A stretch of DNA of 51,555 nucleotides from Bacillota bacterium (GTDB taxonomy: Bacteria; Bacillota; Clostridia; Lachnospirales; Lachnospiraceae), in the NCBI GenBank assembly GCA_030526045.1, contig JAUNDN010000016.1, positions 1 through 51,555 on the forward strand, in the 5' to 3' direction. The translations under genes and the position numbers were made by a program. Shown here piece after piece: positions 44,044 to 51,555 of the stretch. The first letter of the stretch is position 1, and every line of letters begins with the position of its first letter. The notes under the pieces were generated by a model, which saw only the letters and a program-made list of their open reading frames with translations, did not search any database and had not been told where the DNA came from.

Positions 44044-44298
44044 TTACCACTTTTTGCGCGGACACTTTCCGGTTTTGGATAGCGCACGTAATTCGACATA
44101 ACAGCCGCAGCCATTACAAGTGCCCGCATTTAGCAGTTCACAGTCTTTACAAATAGCCAATCGTGTTTCGTATAGATTTTCGGAAACACGATCGGCTTTT
44201 TTGATTGCATCTTTGTATTTTGCAATATTCAAACGGTCTGCCTCACTTAGCTCACGTAACAGGCAGCGTTTGCATATGTTTGCGGTATGGTCACTCAT
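44044..44298 (-). CDS. DUF6171 family zinc-ribbon-like protein
   Basis: 84 residues with eight Cys: C9-x2-C12, C50-x2-C53, C61-x2-C64, C66 and C79, a pattern that could hold two zinc ions. Two family segments are visible: ICKRCLLREL at the start and YETRLAICKDCELL in the middle, which I match to DUF6171. Role unknown. GAGAGG ribosome site on the complement; the gene lies after the arabinofuranosidase gene in the same direction and may be read with it. Confidence 0.75.
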   Translation of the reverse strand: MSDHTANICKRCLLRELSEADRLNIAKYKDAIKKADRVSENLYETRLAICKDCELLNAGTCNGCGCYVELRALSKTGKCPRKKW

Positions 44299-44330
44299 AT
44301 GGGACCTCTCTATAGGATTTTCAGAATCAC

Positions 44331-45803
44331 TTATGATTCTATCGTTACGGATGCGACAGAGCAGGGGGGCAATTCAAGATAAATCTGATTGCTACTGATC
44401 GATACGTCCAGGTCAGATATGGCGACACGATCCGGAGCATCAAAGTCATTGTATGCATGCACTTCGTTGGTAAGAATTCGTGCAAAAGCTTTGGAACCAA
44501 CAAAACCTGCAGTGGAACACTCTATCTTGACAGAGTCGGATAATGATGAGTTGGTTATGGTAATGGTCAGCTTATTGTTCTTTACGGATGCAGATGAGGT
44601 TATCATCGGTACATTTTCATACTCACTCATAAAGTCATTGTAGCAATAGACAGCATCGGCATCCTGATGTTCCTTGTAAAGATCGAATACGTGATAGGTA
44701 GGGGTCTTAAGCATCCTATCACCTTCTGTAAGAATTACCGCTTGAAGCACATTTACCGCTTGCGCGAGGTTAGCCATCACTACACGCTTGCTGTGCCTGT
44801 TGAAGGTGTTGAGTTCCATCCCTGCCACAATGGCATCTCGCATGGTATTTTGCTGATATAAAAATCCGGGATTGGTACCTTCTTCAACCTCGTACCAGCA
44901 GCCCCATTCACCTACGATCAAACCAATCCTGTTGTCTGGATCATAGCGGTTCATAATCTCTGTGTGTCTGGTTAAAAGTGTGTCGAGATAGTTGGCAGAA
45001 CCGAGCGTTTTATAGTACGCTTCTTCCGTAAACACGGTTGCATGTCCTTTTTTCTCCCAATCGAATATTGTATAGTAATGAAGATCAATTCCGTTTACGC
45101 AGTTTGCGTCCAAATTCTTCATCAGTGTCTCCATCCATTCAAAATCAGAAGAATTGGGACCACATGCGATTTTGTAGAGTTTATTGCCGGAATGATTTTT
45201 GCAATAGCTCTGGAACTGTCTGTACTCATCCACGTATTTTTCCGGCTTCATCAGACCACCGCATCCCCAGTTTTCATTACCAACGCCCAGATATTTTAAG
45301 GTCCATGGCTTTTCTTTACCGTTAGCCCTTCTGAGGTCTGTCATGGGGGAAGATGCATCAGAGGTTATGTATTCCACCCACTCCGACATTTCCTGGACGG
45401 TTCCGCTTCCTACATTAGCATTAATGTAGGGCTGACAGCCAACAAGTTCGCAGAACTTCAAAAACTCATGTGTTCCGAAGGAGTTATTTTCAGTGACACC
45501 ACCCCAGTTGGTATTAATAATGGTTTTTCGGTTTTCCTTGGGGCCCACTCCATCCTTCCAGTGATATTCGTCCGCAAAACATCCTCCGGGCCATCTTAAT
45601 ACGGGAACCTTGATATTCCTGAAGGCATCGATAATATCGGTTCTCATTCCCTCGATGTTTGGAATTTCGGAATTTTCACCGACATAGATGCCCTCATAGA
45701 TACATCTTCCAAGATGCTCTGAAAAGTGACCATAGATTTCAGGATGAATATGGCCGATTTTGTCGCTTGAGTTCACTAACATTGTGACCTTTTTTACTGG
45801 CAT
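44331..45803 (-). CDS. alpha-N-arabinofuranosidase, GH51 family
   Basis: 490-residue cytoplasmic enzyme removing arabinose side chains from imported arabinoxylan or arabinan fragments. N-terminal beta strand region with HPEIYGHFSEHLGRCIYEGI, then the TIM barrel: acid/base E177 in GVGNENWG and nucleophile E299 in IVGEWGCW, plus RWPGGCFADEYHW for substrate. No signal peptide. AGGAGG before ATG 45803; the complement has TTGCCA-N18-TATAAT upstream (near 45845-45875). No arabinose transporter or isomerase is nearby, so the enzyme probably works with distant partners. Confidence 0.94.
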   Translation of the reverse strand: MPVKKVTMLVNSSDKIGHIHPEIYGHFSEHLGRCIYEGIYVGENSEIPNIEGMRTDIIDAFRNIKVPVLRWPGGCFADEYHWKDGVGPKENRKTIINTNWGGVTENNSFGTHEFLKFCELVGCQPYINANVGSGTVQEMSEWVEYITSDASSPMTDLRRANGKEKPWTLKYLGVGNENWGCGGLMKPEKYVDEYRQFQSYCKNHSGNKLYKIACGPNSSDFEWMETLMKNLDANCVNGIDLHYYTIFDWEKKGHATVFTEEAYYKTLGSANYLDTLLTRHTEIMNRYDPDNRIGLIVGEWGCWYEVEEGTNPGFLYQQNTMRDAIVAGMELNTFNRHSKRVVMANLAQAVNVLQAVILTEGDRMLKTPTYHVFDLYKEHQDADAVYCYNDFMSEYENVPMITSSASVKNNKLTITITNSSLSDSVKIECSTAGFVGSKAFARILTNEVHAYNDFDAPDRVAISDLDVSISSNQIYLELPPCSVASVTIES

Positions 45804-45950
45804 AGTTTTCTCCTCCCAAGTTATTGAGTAGTGCTATTTCTAACAATATTATATATTCTATGACATAGAGATGGCAATAACATATCATATTTTTTTGTAC
45901 CGCGATGGGAATGAAGAATTTGCTTATCTGTGCGGATATGAAAATGCATA

Positions 45951-45981
45951 TTGACAATAGTGTACATATATGATATATACA
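45951..45981 (+). promoter_or_regulatory. promoter and dyad of the GntR-ABC operon
   Basis: TTGACA (45951-45956), 17 bases, TATATA (45974-45979). The near-perfect dyad TGTACATAT-ATG-ATATATACA (45961-45981) covers the -10, a good site for repression by the adjacent GntR protein. Confidence 0.6.
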
Positions 45982-46037
45982 ATATGTGAGGTGCGATAGA
46001 TTAAAATTAGTTGGTAATTAAGGATGTGAGGTGGGAA

Positions 46038-46409
46038 ATGGATATTATTATCAGTAATTCCAGCGATAAGCCAATTTATGAACAGATTACTACACAGATG
46101 AAGAATTTGATAATGAGCGGACAATTGAAGGAAGGAATGCCTTTACCATCTATGAGAACCCTGGCGAAGGAACTGCGCATCAGCGTGATAACGACTAAGC
46201 GAGCATATGAAGATCTGGAACGGGACGGGTTCATCTCTACCGTTGTAGGGAAAGGAAGCTTTGTGAAAGCTGCAGATGTGAGACTTGTCCGGGAAGAGAA
46301 ATTGAAGGAAATTGAGGAACTGCTTTCAAAAGCAGTAGATCTGGCGTCGCAGAGTGGAATCAGTCAGGAAGAAGTATTGGAAATTTTGAATATCTATTAT
46401 TCGGAGTAA
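46038..46409 (+). CDS. GntR-family transcriptional regulator, YtrA type
   Basis: 123 residues: a winged helix (about 5-75: KPIYEQITTQMKNLIMSGQL, SMRTLAKELRISVITTKRAY) and a short helical tail (85-123) instead of the large effector domain of other GntR proteins. This YtrA form is typically paired with ABC exporters that respond to cell-wall stress. ATG 46038 follows GAGGTGGG. It heads an operon with an ATPase (28 bases) and a permease. Confidence 0.9.
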   Translation: MDIIISNSSDKPIYEQITTQMKNLIMSGQLKEGMPLPSMRTLAKELRISVITTKRAYEDLERDGFISTVVGKGSFVKAADVRLVREEKLKEIEELLSKAVDLASQSGISQEEVLEILNIYYSE

Positions 46410-46436
46410 GGAAAGCTTGGAACGGAGGAGAAGAAT

Positions 46437-47339
46437 ATGAATGTAGAAAATGCAATTGAGGTAAAGAATCTTACAAAAGTATATAATGGCTTTCGGTTAG
46501 ATGATGTAAGCTTTCAGGTCCCTACAGGCTCTGTCGTGGGATTTATCGGAGAAAATGGAGCAGGAAAAAGTACTACGATCAAAGCAATTCTGGGATTGCT
46601 TCCTGATCGGGAAGGAGAAATTCAGGTTCTGGGACATCGGATCGATAATGAAAAGGATGATGAAAGCTGGAAGGAACAGATCGGTGTAGTATTTGACGAA
46701 TGTAACTTTCCACCGGAATTAAAGATCAAGATGATAGCAAATGTTATGAAAAATATGTATCAGACCTGGGATGAACAGAAATTTACCGATTATTTAATGA
46801 AATTTGAACTGCCGCTGGAAAAGAAGGTGAAGGAACTCTCAAAGGGGATGAAAATGAAGCTTTGTATTGCGGTAGCACTGTCTCATGACAGCAGACTCCT
46901 GATATTGGACGAAGCCACAAGTGGTCTTGATCCGGTAGTCAGAAATGAGATTCTTGATATTTTCAGAGAATTTGTTGAGAATGCCGGGAACACCATCTTT
47001 TTGTCCTCCCATATCACATCGGATATTGAAAAGATTGCGGACTATATTATTTTTATCCATAAAGGGAAGCTGCTTTTTATGGAGAATAAGGACGATCTGA
47101 TCTATAATTATGCATTGGTAAAATGCACGGGAGAGCAGGCTGCGAGAATTCCCGATAAGATCATTGTCTATCGTGAGGATAATTCTTATGAAGCGATTGT
47201 TCTTGTCAGGGATAAGGAAATATTGCTAAAGGGCGGCTTCATGGAAACTGCTACACAAAGAGGAGAAATAACACCCGTAATTGATAGGGTTGGTATTGAA
47301 GATATTATGCTATATACGGTAAAATCAGACAGGTTATAG
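46437..47339 (+). CDS. ABC transporter ATP-binding protein
   Basis: 300 residues. Walker A GENGAGKSTTI, signature LSKGMKMKL (a degenerate LSGGQ form usual in this exporter type), Walker B LLILDEATSGLDP and switch SSHITSD. The C-terminal 80 residues are an extra region typical of ABC-2 exporters. GAGGAGAAG before the ATG. Works with the following permease; regulated by the GntR gene before it. Confidence 0.93.
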   Translation: MNVENAIEVKNLTKVYNGFRLDDVSFQVPTGSVVGFIGENGAGKSTTIKAILGLLPDREGEIQVLGHRIDNEKDDESWKEQIGVVFDECNFPPELKIKMIANVMKNMYQTWDEQKFTDYLMKFELPLEKKVKELSKGMKMKLCIAVALSHDSRLLILDEATSGLDPVVRNEILDIFREFVENAGNTIFLSSHITSDIEKIADYIIFIHKGKLLFMENKDDLIYNYALVKCTGEQAARIPDKIIVYREDNSYEAIVLVRDKEILLKGGFMETATQRGEITPVIDRVGIEDIMLYTVKSDRL

Positions 47340-47358
47340 AAGAAAGGTGGAATTGAAG

Positions 47359-48012
47359 ATGAAGGGTTTATTAATAAAGGATCTATATACCATTGCAGGT
47401 TATGGGAAACAGTATGGAATCGTGTTCTTATTTATGGCAGTATGGTCGGCGGTGACAAAATCAATCTCGTTTTTGACGATGTATACGATTCTGCTTGGCG
47501 GTATGTTAATACTCTCAACCCTGTCAATAGATGAAAATGCACATTTTAACCGGTATGCTTTAACGATGCCTGTTAGTAGAAGGACGTTGTTAATAGAGAA
47601 ATATATAGCTCTGGTGTTGTTTATAGGAGTGGGAAGCCTGTTTACCTGTCTGATCGTTGGTGGTGCAGTAGCAATGCATTTAAGTGATGGGAAAGAGGAA
47701 TTGGTGATGATTTTGGTGATGACAACCTTTTTTCTCCTTTCTTATTCCATTACCTTTCCAATCATCTTTAAATATGGAATTGAAAAAGCAAGATATATTT
47801 ATATTTTAGTGACCATGGTCATGGCATTGGTTGTGATTGGCGGTGCCAGTGCACTGAAACTGGAAACGGTTTCTGAATCGGTAATGCTGGCAGGAATTCC
47901 TGCGTTTGCAGCTGTGTTGGCACTATTAGGTATCTGTACGGTGATAGATGCTGTTGCCGTTTTCCTTTCTTATCAGATTTCCCTAAAAATAGTAAAGAAA
48001 AGAGAGTGGTAA
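47359..48012 (+). CDS. ABC-2 type transporter permease
   Basis: 217 residues with six hydrophobic helices (e.g. YGIVFLFMAVWSAV, LFIGVGSLFTCLIVGGAV). The opening GLLIKDLYTIAGYGKQYG is typical of small ABC-2 permeases paired with YtrA-type systems. ATG 47359 follows AAAGGTGG; a GTG 12 bases upstream is part of that site. Substrate unknown, possibly a peptide or lipid. Confidence 0.85.
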   Translation: MKGLLIKDLYTIAGYGKQYGIVFLFMAVWSAVTKSISFLTMYTILLGGMLILSTLSIDENAHFNRYALTMPVSRRTLLIEKYIALVLFIGVGSLFTCLIVGGAVAMHLSDGKEELVMILVMTTFFLLSYSITFPIIFKYGIEKARYIYILVTMVMALVVIGGASALKLETVSESVMLAGIPAFAAVLALLGICTVIDAVAVFLSYQISLKIVKKREW

Positions 48013-48019
48013 GAAGAGC

Positions 48020-48059
48020 AAAAAGTTGCTATAGTATTATGTAGCAGCTTTTTGTTTTT
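48020..48059 (+). terminator. terminator of the GntR-ABC operon
   Basis: AAAAAGTTGCTA pairs with TAGCAGCTTTTT (one G-T pair), followed by GTTTTTC. Confidence 0.8.
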
Positions 48060-48099
48060 CTTATTGTTGTTGATATAAAAATTAAATGGAGATTTAATT

Positions 48100-49416
48100 A
48101 TGGAGAATTCTTACAAAGTAAAGAAAATGAATGCAGGAAAAGAGATAAAAGTGCAGGTACCCGGTTCTAAGAGCATTACCAATCGGGCGTTATTATTAGC
48201 GGCAATATCTTCCGAACAATGTACATTGCAGGGTGTATTGTTCAGCGATGATTCCAGAGCCTTTCTTGACAGCCTTTGTAAGCTTGGCTTTCAGGTGGAA
48301 GCGGATGAAGCAACAAAGGATGTGACAATCCAAGGCACCGGTGGTGAAATCCCGAACCGCAAGGCAACAATTGATGTGAGAAGTGCCGGAACGGCTGCAC
48401 GTTTTTTGACGGTTATGCTGGCACTTGCAGGGGGAGAATATCAACTAAATGCTTCACCACAGATGTGCAAGCGCCCTATGCAGCCATTACTCACCCTGCT
48501 TTCGGATGCCGGTGTGGAGTTTACCTTTCAGGGGGAGGAAGGACATTTTCCCTTTCTGATGAAATCAGCAAGACCTTCCTTTAAGGAGGTTATGGTTGAT
48601 ACCGGAATCAGCAGTCAGTTTGCCAGCGCTCTTCTAATGTCGGGTGTCCTGCTTGACGAAGGCCTTACCGTAACCATGGAGGGCGACAGAGTGGAGGGTT
48701 CCTACATTAAAATGACGCTTGCGATGATGGAGCAGTTTGGGATTCATGTCGACCGGAAGGGAAACAGTTGTAAGGTTTTACCGAATAACGGTTTCGGACG
48801 CAAAGAGTATCAGGTTGAGCCAGATGTTTCCGGTGCGTGTTATTTTTACGCAATGGCACCGCTACTGCAGGCAAATGTTCTTGTGAAAAATGTGCATATG
48901 GATTCTCTTCAGGGAGATATTAAGTTTTTAGGAGTATTGGAAGAAATGGGTTGTGTACTGACGGATGAAGACGAAGGCGTAAGGATATCCGGTCATGAAC
49001 TGCTAAATTATCCGGGGATGGCACTTTCCATGAAGGATTTCTCTGATCAGACTATGACAATGGCGGTGCTTTCACCCTTTGCGAATAGTCCCACATTGAT
49101 CCGGAATATCGGTCATATTCGTTATCAGGAATCTGACCGGATTAACGCAATCCTCACAGAGCTTAATAGGATGGGGATCAGCTGCGAGGAAGTACCCGGG
49201 GAGGATGGCATTAGAATCTATCCCGGTGAGATTAGGGAGACTGAGGTAGAAACCTATGAGGATCACAGGATGGCAATGGCATTTACCCTGATTGGTCTTA
49301 AAACAGGTAAAATTACGATTAAAGATCCGAAATGCTGCCGGAAAACCTTTGAAAATTTCTTTGAAATAATTGACGAATTGACACAGGCAAAGGAGATATA
49401 TGGAATTAACAAATAA
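48100..49416 (+). CDS. aroA: 3-phosphoshikimate 1-carboxyvinyltransferase (EPSP synthase)
   Basis: 438 residues. Adds enolpyruvate from PEP to shikimate-3-phosphate. Active-site motifs: VPGSKSITNRALLLA (Lys and Arg), RSAGTAARFLTV (PEP loop), SQFASALLMSG, DRVEGSYIKMT, FSDQTMTMAVL, YRYQESDRIN-like IRYQESDRINAIL and EDHRMAMAF. The GT-Gly loop reads SAGTAARF rather than the glyphosate-tolerant change, so it should be sensitive. Separated by 27 kb from aroE-aroK-aroQ. Its last 17 bases overlap hflX. Confidence 0.95.
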   Translation: MENSYKVKKMNAGKEIKVQVPGSKSITNRALLLAAISSEQCTLQGVLFSDDSRAFLDSLCKLGFQVEADEATKDVTIQGTGGEIPNRKATIDVRSAGTAARFLTVMLALAGGEYQLNASPQMCKRPMQPLLTLLSDAGVEFTFQGEEGHFPFLMKSARPSFKEVMVDTGISSQFASALLMSGVLLDEGLTVTMEGDRVEGSYIKMTLAMMEQFGIHVDRKGNSCKVLPNNGFGRKEYQVEPDVSGACYFYAMAPLLQANVLVKNVHMDSLQGDIKFLGVLEEMGCVLTDEDEGVRISGHELLNYPGMALSMKDFSDQTMTMAVLSPFANSPTLIRNIGHIRYQESDRINAILTELNRMGISCEEVPGEDGIRIYPGEIRETEVETYEDHRMAMAFTLIGLKTGKITIKDPKCCRKTFENFFEIIDELTQAKEIYGINK

Positions 49417-50707
49417 AAAAGATCCGGAGACATTGGAACGTGTGCTTTTGGCGGGAGTGGATTGTGAAGACAATCCGGATGAACTGGAGCGGTCCATGGA
49501 GGAACTTGCCGGTCTTGCCAGGGCGTGTAATATGGAGCCTGTGGGAATGGTAACGCAGAATGTTGATTTTATCAATAAAGGGCTCTATATGGGAAGCGGG
49601 AAGGTGCAGGAACTTCGTGAAGCAGCACAGGTATTGGATGCCGGACTTATCATTTTTAATGATACGCTTACGCCGTCCCAGCTTCGGAATCTTCAGGAAG
49701 AGATAAAGAAGCCTGTGATGGATCGAACCTCGCTTATTCTGGATATTTTTGAAACGAGGGCGAGAACAAGAGAGGCTAAGCTGCAGGTAGAAGCTGCAAA
49801 GCTGCAATATCTTCTTCCCAGGCTGATAGGAATGCATGAAGCATTAACCAGACAGGGCGGTACGAGCGGAAGTATGAGCAGTAAAGGTGCCGGAGAGAAG
49901 AAACTGGAGCTTGATCGGAGAAGAATTGAACATCGAATCGCAGAACTCAACCGGGAACTGAAGGAAATTTCCGGTGAACGAGAGGTGCAAAGAAAAAAGC
50001 GGCAAAATTCCAGAGTGCCGCTGGTTGCGTTGGTGGGATACACGAATGCCGGAAAATCAACGATCATGAATGCCATGATAGACAGATTTATGCAGGATGA
50101 GGACAAGAAGGTGTTGGAGAAGGATATGCTTTTCGCAACGCTGGATACTACCGTACGCAGGATTAATACAGGAAATAACAAGGATTTTCTACTTTCGGAT
50201 ACGGTAGGCTTTATTCATAAGCTCCCGCACGGACTGGTAAAAGCATTCCGATCCACCTTAGAGGAGGTAAGGAACGCCGATCTGCTTTTGCAGGTGGTTG
50301 ATTGCTCTGATCCGCATTATCGGGAACAGATGGCTACTACACAGGAAACCTTGAGAGAGCTGGAAGCCGGAGACATTCCTATGCTGATCGCATTTAACAA
50401 GTCTGACAAAGCGGGAGAAACAATTACTTATCCCAGAGTAAACGGTGATGACAGGATCTATATTTCAGCGAAGGAGTCTGACTCATTAGAACTTCTGGTG
50501 CAAGTGATCCTTAATCGGATCTATGCTGATTTTGTCTGCATCAATTTACTGATTCCCTATGATAAGGGAAGTATTGCTTCCTACTTTATGAAGGAAGCGC
50601 ATGTGTTGTCCGTTCAGTATGAAGAAAACGGAACATTGCTTTGTGTCAAATGTCATACAGCAGATAAGGAAAAGTATAGACAATACATCATTGAGGAAGA
50701 AAATTAA
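49400..50707 (+). CDS. hflX: ribosome-associated GTPase HflX
   Basis: 435 residues. N-terminal HflX domain (GMVTQNVDFINKGLYMGSGK, FNDTLTPSQLRNLQ), a coiled linker with the GGTSGSMSSKGAGE loop, and the G domain: G1 GYTNAGKST, G3 DTVGFIHKLP, G4 NKSD, G5 near ISAKESD. It splits stalled ribosomes. Reads from ATG 49400 inside the end of aroA, with AAAGGAG before it, so it is translationally coupled to aroA. Confidence 0.95.
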   Translation: MELTNKKDPETLERVLLAGVDCEDNPDELERSMEELAGLARACNMEPVGMVTQNVDFINKGLYMGSGKVQELREAAQVLDAGLIIFNDTLTPSQLRNLQEEIKKPVMDRTSLILDIFETRARTREAKLQVEAAKLQYLLPRLIGMHEALTRQGGTSGSMSSKGAGEKKLELDRRRIEHRIAELNRELKEISGEREVQRKKRQNSRVPLVALVGYTNAGKSTIMNAMIDRFMQDEDKKVLEKDMLFATLDTTVRRINTGNNKDFLLSDTVGFIHKLPHGLVKAFRSTLEEVRNADLLLQVVDCSDPHYREQMATTQETLRELEAGDIPMLIAFNKSDKAGETITYPRVNGDDRIYISAKESDSLELLVQVILNRIYADFVCINLLIPYDKGSIASYFMKEAHVLSVQYEENGTLLCVKCHTADKEKYRQYIIEEEN

Positions 50708-51442
50708 ATGGAAAAGGAACGCTTAAACAAATATCTGGCCGCCTGCGGGATCTGCTCCAGACGGGAGGCTGACCGCCTGATCGAGGAGGGCAGAGTTCTG
50801 GTGAACGGTGAAGGCGCGGAAAATGGAATGCAGGTGAGTGATGCAGATGAGATTCTGGTAAACGGAAAGCTCCTGCACGGCAAGAATGAGAAGGTGGTAC
50901 TGGCTTACTATAAGCCGCTGGGAGTTGTCTGTACGGAAAAGGACCGTTTTGCAGACAAGAAGATTACCGATGTTGTGAAATATCCTGTCCGTGTCACCTA
51001 TGCCGGAAGACTGGACAAGGACTCTGAGGGACTTCTTCTGCTGACCAATGACGGGGATCTGATCAATTCCATGATGCGTGGCAGCGCGGGACATGAAAAG
51101 GAATATATCGTTAAAGTAAATAAGGAGATTACAGAAGAATTTCTCCGGGATATGGCGTTGGGAGTGTATTTGCCGGAACTGGGAATCAGGACAAAGCCTT
51201 GTAAAACAGAAAAAATCGGGAAATTTACATTCAAGATCGTACTGACTCAAGGAGTCAATAGACAAATCAGGCGCATGGCAAAGGAATTAGGATATGCGGT
51301 AAATGCAATTAAGCGCGTGAGAGTAGTAAATGTCAGTCTTGCAAACCTGAAACCCGGTCAGTACAGGCAGATTTTGGGAGAAGAATTACATGTGTTATAT
51401 AATTCCTGCAGAAGGAAGGATGGACGGATTGGGGAACAATGA
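50708..51442 (+). CDS. rRNA pseudouridine synthase, RluB/RluF-like
   Basis: 244 residues: N-terminal S4 RNA-binding domain (RLNKYLAACGICSRREADRL, about 3-60) and the RsuA-type catalytic domain. Catalytic Asp is in YAGRLDKDSEGLLLLTNDG; the Arg-rich RQIRRMAKELGYAVNAIKRV near the end also fits. It starts at the ATG next to the hflX stop (adjacent bases), thus co-transcribed. Whether the target is 23S or 16S rRNA cannot be told; a RluB or RluF/YtzG type is likely. Confidence 0.92.
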   Translation: MEKERLNKYLAACGICSRREADRLIEEGRVLVNGEGAENGMQVSDADEILVNGKLLHGKNEKVVLAYYKPLGVVCTEKDRFADKKITDVVKYPVRVTYAGRLDKDSEGLLLLTNDGDLINSMMRGSAGHEKEYIVKVNKEITEEFLRDMALGVYLPELGIRTKPCKTEKIGKFTFKIVLTQGVNRQIRRMAKELGYAVNAIKRVRVVNVSLANLKPGQYRQILGEELHVLYNSCRRKDGRIGEQ

Positions 51443-51555
51443 TACAAAATGTAGTGTCCATCAGAAATAGATGTTGTGGAATACGAAAAATATCGATTTA
51501 TAATATAAAATGTAGGAAAATGAGAATACCATCCTGTTTTTTTCTGAAAAAGCAG

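Noticed and set aside
51443-51555. Last 113 bases, considered for a gene start or terminator.
   Set aside because: No complete open frame and no clear hairpin; AT-rich sequence with a promoter-like TATAAT near 51498 but nothing downstream to assign.

Overview
The window looks like a core chromosomal segment of a spore-forming, low-to-moderate GC Clostridia, most likely a member of the Lachnospiraceae. Reasons: a division/cell-wall cluster running into spoIIGA-sigE-sigG, strong GGAGG ribosome sites, frequent TTG/GTG starts, an NADP-type glutamate dehydrogenase, and several small families common in that group (DUF5688, DUF6171, DUF4125, DUF1284). No CRISPR array, insertion sequence, phage or rRNA operon was seen; one tRNA (Arg, CCG) is present. 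Families were assigned by reading motifs, without database searches.

Layout. 1-6.8 kb: cell wall and division genes mraY (cut by the window edge), murD, ftsW, murA, ftsQ/divIB and ftsZ. 6.9-11.5 kb: an M18 aminopeptidase, then the sporulation block spoIIGA-sigE, a 395-bp gene-free stretch with a very long imperfect palindrome, a convergent YlmC/YmxH-family gene, and sigG. 11.6-15.3 kb: aminotransferase, stand-alone C39-like peptidase, nrdR, a small membrane protein, and a lipoprotein barnase with its barstar inhibitor. 15.3-20.2 kb: a five-gene peptide-type ABC importer. 20.4-25.0 kb: a conserved hypothetical, yqeG, aroE-aroK-aroQ, efp and a DUF5688 protein. 25.1-30 kb: tRNA-Arg, an SH3 protein, a Gfo/Idh/MocA oxidoreductase, a helical hypothetical and gdhA with a structured leader. 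30.1-31.7 kb: PTS enzyme I.

31.8-33.65 kb is a patch of broken genes: a TetR regulator missing its middle, a YhfC-family membrane protease missing its N-terminus, a LytTR regulator stub and the tail of an acyl-CoA synthetase, each carrying a deletion. 33.8-37.1 kb holds a flavodiiron protein (minus strand) and a biotin locus (bioY, a DUF1284 cysteine-rich protein, birA) with a BirA-like operator before bioY. 37.2-42.7 kb: a membrane sensor with a GGDEF domain, a hemerythrin, a patatin-like lipase and a three-part TPR-DUF4037-DUF4125 protein. 42.7-48.0 kb: cell-wall amidase, HAD phosphatase, a DUF6171 protein, GH51 arabinofuranosidase, and a GntR(YtrA-type)-ABC transporter operon with a dyad over its promoter. 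48.1-51.4 kb: aroA, hflX and an rRNA pseudouridine synthase.

Regulatory reading: a Spo0A box plus a long-spacer promoter before spoIIGA matches the known B. subtilis spoIIG design; birA probably controls bioY; the GntR gene probably controls itself and its ABC partner; gdhA has a terminator-like hairpin in its leader. The least explained items are the roughly 283-bp quasi-palindrome between sigE and the YlmC/YmxH gene, the exact 18-bp inverted repeat around the tRNA, the gdhA leader and the block of deletion-scarred genes.
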